Shown here in pieces: positions 6,843 to 9,250 of a stretch of 9,250 nucleotides of DNA. Made by a program: the position numbers and the translations under genes. The notes below the pieces were generated by a model. It saw nothing but the letters and a program-made list of their open reading frames with translations, did no database searches and was not told where the DNA came from. The stretch spans positions 1 to 9,250 of the forward strand of contig JAGGSD010000019.1 of NCBI GenBank assembly GCA_021159265.1, in the 5' to 3' direction. Numbering within the stretch: position 1 is the first letter of the stretch; every line of letters begins with the position of its first letter. The DNA comes from Syntrophobacterales bacterium (GTDB lineage Bacteria; Desulfobacterota; Syntrophia; Syntrophales; UBA6807).

Positions 6843-7933
6843 TTTCTCAATTCCTCAATGGTTTCGCGAATGATCGCCTCTTTTACTGATCCGTTAATAA
6901 AAGGCACCCCGATTTTTTTCAGCAGCACGAAGTGGACTAAGTCACCTTTTTTCTTTTTATCCGTTCTGATTTTTGAGAGCATTCCTTCCATACTGATTGA
7001 CGTGTGGAGATGATCAGGAAGGTCTATTGATTTGATAAGATGTTCTATTCTGTTTCTATCTTCGGATGAAAGATAATTCAATTTTTCCGATATCCTGGCC
7101 GAGGCAATCATGCCGATGGATACCGCATTTCCGTGGGGAATCATATATCCTGACTCTGCCTCGATGGCGTGTCCTATTGTATGCCCGAAATTGAGGATAC
7201 GGCGCACACCCATATCCATTTCGTCGATTTCGACGATTCCCTTTTTTATTTTGCATGATCGTTCTACCATCAATTCAAGAAGATCCATACTCCTGCTTTT
7301 GATATTCTCGGTTTCTCTTTCAAGTATGTTAAAAAGCTCCATATCATCAATAATACCATACTTGACAATTTCCGACAGACCGTTCATAAATTCTTCATCG
7401 GGAAGGGTTTTCAAAAACTGAAGATCTATAAAGACAGATTTCGGCTGGAAAAATGCTCCCAGCAGATTTTTGCCTTCCGGAAGATCGATTCCTGTTTTTC
7501 CACCGATACTGCTGTCGACCTGGGCCATGAGAGTCGTTGGTATCTGGATATAAGGGATGGATCTCATGTAAATGGATGCTATGAAACCTGTCATATCGCC
7601 GGTAACGCCTCCACCCAGCGCGATCAGCGCAGAGTTTCTGTCCGCACCAAGGTTAATCAGCTTTTTTATGATGGTTAAGACCGTGTCGGTATTTTTCGAA
7701 ATTTCTCCCGCGGGAAACTCTATCAAATCAACATTCAGATTCACATTTTTTAATGCTGTTAATAACTCTTCTCTATAAAGTGATGACACATTGGAATCGG
7801 TAATCACAATATAGTGACGGGCGAGGTTGCTTTTCGAAATGACAAGTCCTATGCGGTCGAGGATATTATGACCGATACAAATCTCATAAGAAGTAGAAGA
7901 TTGCTTGTCGAGGTTTACCTTGATTCTTTTCAT
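6839..7933 (-). CDS. aroB: 3-dehydroquinate synthase
   Basis: Cyclises DAHP to 3-dehydroquinate using catalytic NAD+ and a bound divalent metal. It is 364 aa, typical length. Motifs: VITDSNV (43-49) of the NAD domain, EFPAGE (72-77), ALGGGVTGDMTGF (105-117), the substrate stretch IPTTLMAQVDSSIGGKTG (131-148), and the expected metal ligands Glu188 (SEIVKYG), His251 (NFGHTIGHAIE) and His267 (PHGNAVSIGM). Near the C-terminus DKKKKG (325-330) and FVLL match the family's conserved lysine region. It overlaps aroF by 4 nt (ATGA) at its start and pheA by 4 nt at its end. 2-deoxy-scyllo-inosose synthase and other sugar-phosphate cyclase relatives are unlikely given the operon. Confidence 0.96.
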   Translation of the reverse strand: MKRIKVNLDKQSSTSYEICIGHNILDRIGLVISKSNLARHYIVITDSNVSSLYREELLTALKNVNLNVDLIEFPAGEISKNTDTVLTIIKKLINLGADRNSALIALGGGVTGDMTGFIASIYMRSIPYIQIPTTLMAQVDSSIGGKTGIDLPEGKNLLGAFFQPKSVFIDLQFLKTLPDEEFMNGLSEIVKYGIIDDMELFNILERETENIKSRSMDLLELMVERSCKIKKGIVEIDEMDMGVRRILNFGHTIGHAIEAESGYMIPHGNAVSIGMIASARISEKLNYLSSEDRNRIEHLIKSIDLPDHLHTSISMEGMLSKIRTDKKKKGDLVHFVLLKKIGVPFINGSVKEAIIRETIEELRK

Positions 7934-8958
7934 GCCGTCACCTTCATTTCTGTTCTTATTAGTTTTTCAAGTTTTCTTATTTCTTCCATAAGGTCATAGA
8001 ACCTTTCCGGTTTTAAAGACTGCATTCCGTCTGAGACGGCTTTTCCCGGTTCGGGATGGACTTCGATCATGACGCCATCCGATCCTACTGCCAGGGCTCC
8101 TTTTGTCAATGGCAGGATGTATTTCCAGTGGCCTGCCGCATGGCTCGGATCAACAATTACCGGCAGATGAGACAACTCCTTTAAGACCGGTACAGCGCTG
8201 AGGTCGAGGGTGTTGCGGGTTGCCGTTTCAAAAGTGCGGATACCCCGCTCGCAAAGTATAACATCGTCATTTCCCGAAGACAGGATGTATTCCGCAGACA
8301 TTAGGAGTTCTTCAATGGTCGTCATCATGCCACGCTTGAGCAGAACAGGTTTTTTCGCCTTTCCCACCTTTTTCAAGAGAGCGAAGTTTTGAACATTCCT
8401 TGCACCGATCTGCAAAATATCGGTGTATTCTTCTACGAGATCCACATCAGAGGTATTGAGGACCTCAGTAATGATAGGCATTCCTGTTTTATCTCCGGCC
8501 CTTCTTAAAAGCTTCAAACCTTCCTCTTCCATACCCTGGAAACTGTAAGGTGAAGTTCTGGGCTTGAAGGCTCCTCCCCTGATAATGTTTGCCCCGCCCT
8601 TTTTCACGATGAAGGCACTTTCCATCATCTGTTCCGCACTCTCAATTGAACAGGGGCCTGCTATTATAATGAACTCCGGGCCACCGATTTCAATGTTGCC
8701 TACACGGATGACTGTATTGCCTTCTTTCACCTCACGGCTGGCTAATTTATAAGGTTTCAGGATAGGTATTGTTTTTTCGACTCCTGAAAGAGATTCAACA
8801 AACTTCAGATGTTCTTTGCCACGGTTATCTCCTACAGCGCCGATGATTGTCTGTTCAACTCCCGGGGAAAGGTGAGTTTTGTAACCGACGGATTCGATCC
8901 ACTTGACTACATTTTCGGTTTGTTCTTCTGTTGCATTTTTTTTCATTACAATAATCAC
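7930..8958 (-). CDS. aroF: DAHP synthase, type I-beta with N-terminal ferredoxin-like regulatory domain
   Basis: Condenses erythrose 4-phosphate and phosphoenolpyruvate to DAHP, the committed step. It is 342 aa. Residues 1 to about 70 (MIIVMKKNATEEQ..., ending ILKPYKLASRE) form the ferredoxin-like domain seen in the Thermotoga maritima enzyme, which mediates feedback inhibition by aromatic amino acids. The catalytic barrel holds AGPCSIES (100-107), GGAFKPRTSPYSFQG (128-142), LLKRGM (206-211), CERGIRTFE (236-244), DPSHAAGH (270-277) and EVHPEP (299-304). Expected metal ligands Cys103, His273, Glu299 and Asp310 are all present. The start is GTG at 8958: AGGAGGG lies 7 nt upstream and the resulting N-terminus matches the family, whereas the in-frame ATG at 8946 would remove the first beta strand. 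First gene of the operon, directly downstream of the attenuator, so the entry enzyme appears controlled both transcriptionally and allosterically. Confidence 0.96.
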   Translation of the reverse strand: MIIVMKKNATEEQTENVVKWIESVGYKTHLSPGVEQTIIGAVGDNRGKEHLKFVESLSGVEKTIPILKPYKLASREVKEGNTVIRVGNIEIGGPEFIIIAGPCSIESAEQMMESAFIVKKGGANIIRGGAFKPRTSPYSFQGMEEEGLKLLRRAGDKTGMPIITEVLNTSDVDLVEEYTDILQIGARNVQNFALLKKVGKAKKPVLLKRGMMTTIEELLMSAEYILSSGNDDVILCERGIRTFETATRNTLDLSAVPVLKELSHLPVIVDPSHAAGHWKYILPLTKGALAVGSDGVMIEVHPEPGKAVSDGMQSLKPERFYDLMEEIRKLEKLIRTEMKVTA

Positions 8959-8965
8959 TTTTAAA

Positions 8966-8972
8966 CCCTCCT
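8966..8972 (-). promoter_or_regulatory. Strong Shine-Dalgarno for the GTG start of aroF
   Basis: AGGAGGG on the minus strand, 7 nt before GTG at 8958. It lies only 3 nt after the T-run of the second terminator hairpin, so that hairpin sits at the edge of the ribosome-binding region. Confidence 0.85.
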
Positions 8973-8975
8973 GTT

Positions 8976-9015
8976 AAAAAAGGCCATGATGTATCAGAGG
9001 TGACACCATGGCCTT
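8976..9015 (-). terminator. Second leader terminator, 5:6 hairpin
   Basis: Minus-strand stem: 5' arm AAGGCCATGGTGT (9015-9003) pairs with ACATCATGGCCTT (8992-8980), 13 pairs with one G-U. After a 2-nt bulge a further CA/TG pair surrounds a CCTC loop. Six Ts (8981-8976) follow. It has the form of an intrinsic terminator and lies between the first terminator and the aroF ribosome-binding site. Its 5' arm is also complementary to the 3' arm of the first terminator. Confidence 0.75.
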
Positions 9016-9037
9016 ATAAATAAAAAAGCCATGGTAT
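9003..9037 (-). promoter_or_regulatory. Alternative 4:5 stem that would block both terminators
   Basis: Segment 4 (9037-9025, minus strand ATACCATGGCTTT) can pair over 13 contiguous positions, two of them G-U, with segment 5 (9015-9003, AAGGCCATGGTGT), leaving a 9-nt loop (9024-9016). Segment 4 is the 3' arm of terminator 1 and segment 5 the 5' arm of terminator 2, so the stem excludes both. No T-run directly follows it. The complementarity is seen; its use in the cell is inferred. Confidence 0.5.
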
Positions 9038-9063
9038 AGAACCTTTCGGTCTACCCATGGCTT
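9022..9063 (-). terminator. First leader terminator (attenuator), 3:4 hairpin
   Basis: Minus-strand stem of 16 pairs with two single-base bulges. AAGCCATGG (9063-9055) pairs perfectly with CCATGGCTT (9034-9026), and the upper stem G-T-A-G-A-C-C pairs with GG-T-C-T-A-T around a GAAA tetraloop (9047-9044). The 3' arm runs into TTTTTT (9027-9022). It is a strong intrinsic terminator about 65 nt before aroF, and its 5' arm is sequestered by the antiterminator stem. Confidence 0.92.
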
Positions 9064-9113
9064 AGCTTTTTATTTGTTTATTTTTCAGATACTCCTAAGC
9101 GATGGGCAAACCG
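9047..9113 (-). promoter_or_regulatory. Antiterminator, 2:3 stem
   Basis: Segment 2 (9113-9095, minus strand CGGTTTGCCCATCGCTTAG) and segment 3 (9065-9047, CTAAGCCATGGGTAGACCG) pair over 19 positions: 16 Watson-Crick, two G-U and one C-C mismatch, with a 29-nt loop. Segment 2 lies in leader codons 19-25, and segment 3 is the 5' arm of terminator 1, so this pairing prevents termination. It should form when a ribosome stalls on the aromatic codons upstream. Confidence 0.88.
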
Positions 9114-9168
9114 ATTCACCAAAATAAAAATAGCTAAACCAGTAATTCAGATTAATAACTCTACCCAT
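9085..9168 (-). CDS. Aromatic leader peptide controlling the aro operon
   Basis: A 27-codon reading frame, ATG at 9168 to TGA at 9087-9085. Codons 9-16 read Y-W-F-S-Y-F-Y-F, seven aromatic residues out of eight, covering all three aromatic amino acids (3 Tyr, 1 Trp, 3 Phe). The frame begins MGRVINLN and ends CPSLRSI. A GAGGG at 9184-9180 is 11 nt before the ATG, slightly far but usable. Codons 19-25 encode segment 2 of the antiterminator, and the stop lies 19 nt before segment 3. A ribosome held on codons 9-16 leaves segment 2 free, while one reaching the stop covers it. The peptide itself probably has no function; its translation acts as the sensor of charged tRNA-Tyr, tRNA-Trp and tRNA-Phe. 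It is analogous to pheL and trpL but responds to a mixed signal. Confidence 0.9.
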   Translation of the reverse strand: MGRVINLNYWFSYFYFGESVCPSLRSI

Positions 9169-9170
9169 CG
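9100..9170 (-). promoter_or_regulatory. Competing 1:2 stem of the attenuator
   Basis: Segment 1 (9170-9160, minus strand CGATGGGTAGA) pairs with segment 2 (9110-9100, TTTGCCCATCG) over 11 contiguous positions: nine Watson-Crick and two G-U. It shares the 9-mer ATGGGTAGA with segment 3 (9058-9050), as expected if both compete for segment 2. Segment 1 includes the leader start codon. Pairing would free segment 3 for the terminator when the leader is not translated. Confidence 0.75.
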
Positions 9171-9199
9171 TAAAAATATCCCTCTTGAAATTCTACAGC

Positions 9200-9229
9200 T
9201 CTATAAACACGAATTTGGATTGCTGTCAA
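9200..9229 (-). promoter_or_regulatory. Predicted sigma-70-type promoter of the aro operon
   Basis: On the minus strand a perfect TTGACA (-35, 9229-9224) is followed by an 18-nt spacer and TATAGA (-10, 9205-9200, 4 of 6 to consensus), with A/T-rich sequence upstream. The predicted transcript start near 9193 leaves about 25 nt before the leader ATG and places the whole attenuator in the transcript. The -35 is strong and the -10 moderate. Confidence 0.75.
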
Positions 9230-9250
9230 GAAGAAAATCATCATTTTAAT

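Larger units (their letters stand above)
1341..9193 (-). other. Predicted eight-gene shikimate operon with attenuated leader
   Basis: Transcription order is leader peptide, aroF, aroB, pheA, aroD, aroE, aroA, aroK, aroC. Overlaps are 4 nt (ATGA) at aroF/aroB, aroB/pheA, pheA/aroD and aroA/aroK, and 14 nt at aroD/aroE and aroE/aroA; aroK/aroC are 78 nt apart. There is no room for internal promoters between the first seven genes except within coding sequence. All seven shikimate steps occur once each, with no pseudogenes. Confidence 0.85.

Noticed and set aside
8966..9000. Pairing of the CCTC loop of the second hairpin with GAGG of the aroF Shine-Dalgarno
   Set aside because: Only four base pairs and geometrically doubtful; not enough to claim a translational switch.
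8959..9193. T-box or other tRNA/ligand-sensing riboswitch in the leader
   Set aside because: No T-box core sequence or specifier-loop architecture was seen; the leader peptide with aromatic codons and competing stems explains the region fully.

Overview
The window is dominated by one operon on the minus strand (transcribed right to left) that encodes every enzyme of the shikimate pathway plus the first two steps toward phenylalanine: aroF (DAHP synthase), aroB, pheA (chorismate mutase-prephenate dehydratase), aroD, aroE, aroA, aroK and aroC. Six of the seven gene junctions overlap: four by 4 nt (ATGA) and two by 14 nt. Only aroC is set apart, by 78 nt. Genes 1 and 2 make DAHP and dehydroquinate, aroD/aroE/aroK/aroA take it through shikimate to EPSP, aroC yields chorismate, and pheA drains chorismate to phenylpyruvate. 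No tyrA or trp gene is present, so tyrosine and tryptophan branch enzymes must lie elsewhere.

The most interesting region is the roughly 235-nt leader upstream of aroF (8959-9193, minus strand). It has a good sigma-70-type promoter and a 27-codon leader peptide, too short for normal gene calling, with seven aromatic codons (3 Tyr, 1 Trp, 3 Phe) among codons 9-16. Downstream lies a classical ribosome-mediated attenuator with competing 1:2, 2:3 and 3:4 stems, worked out here base by base. A second terminator-like hairpin (5:6) follows immediately. The 3' arm of the first terminator (segment 4) can also pair with the 5' arm of the second (segment 5), so one ribosome-stalling decision could switch both terminators. 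This would be a six-segment relay: 1:2 + 3:4 + 5:6 is OFF and 2:3 + 4:5 is ON.

At the left edge, converging on the operon and overlapping the 3' end of aroC by 34 nt, is a plus-strand gene for a probable secreted endonuclease/exonuclease/phosphatase-fold nuclease with a C-terminal ComEA-like helix-hairpin-helix domain.

The organism is a bacterium. The type I-beta DAHP synthase with an N-terminal ferredoxin-like regulatory domain, the fused AroQ-PDT-ACT P-protein and the proteobacterial-style leader-peptide attenuator would suit an anaerobic deltaproteobacterium (Desulfobacterota, Syntrophales-like). That assignment is inference only. Nothing here looks like a mobile element, phage, CRISPR array, tRNA or rRNA. 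Bases 1-63 hold only the 5' flank of the nuclease gene, with a Shine-Dalgarno-like AAGGA at 52-56.
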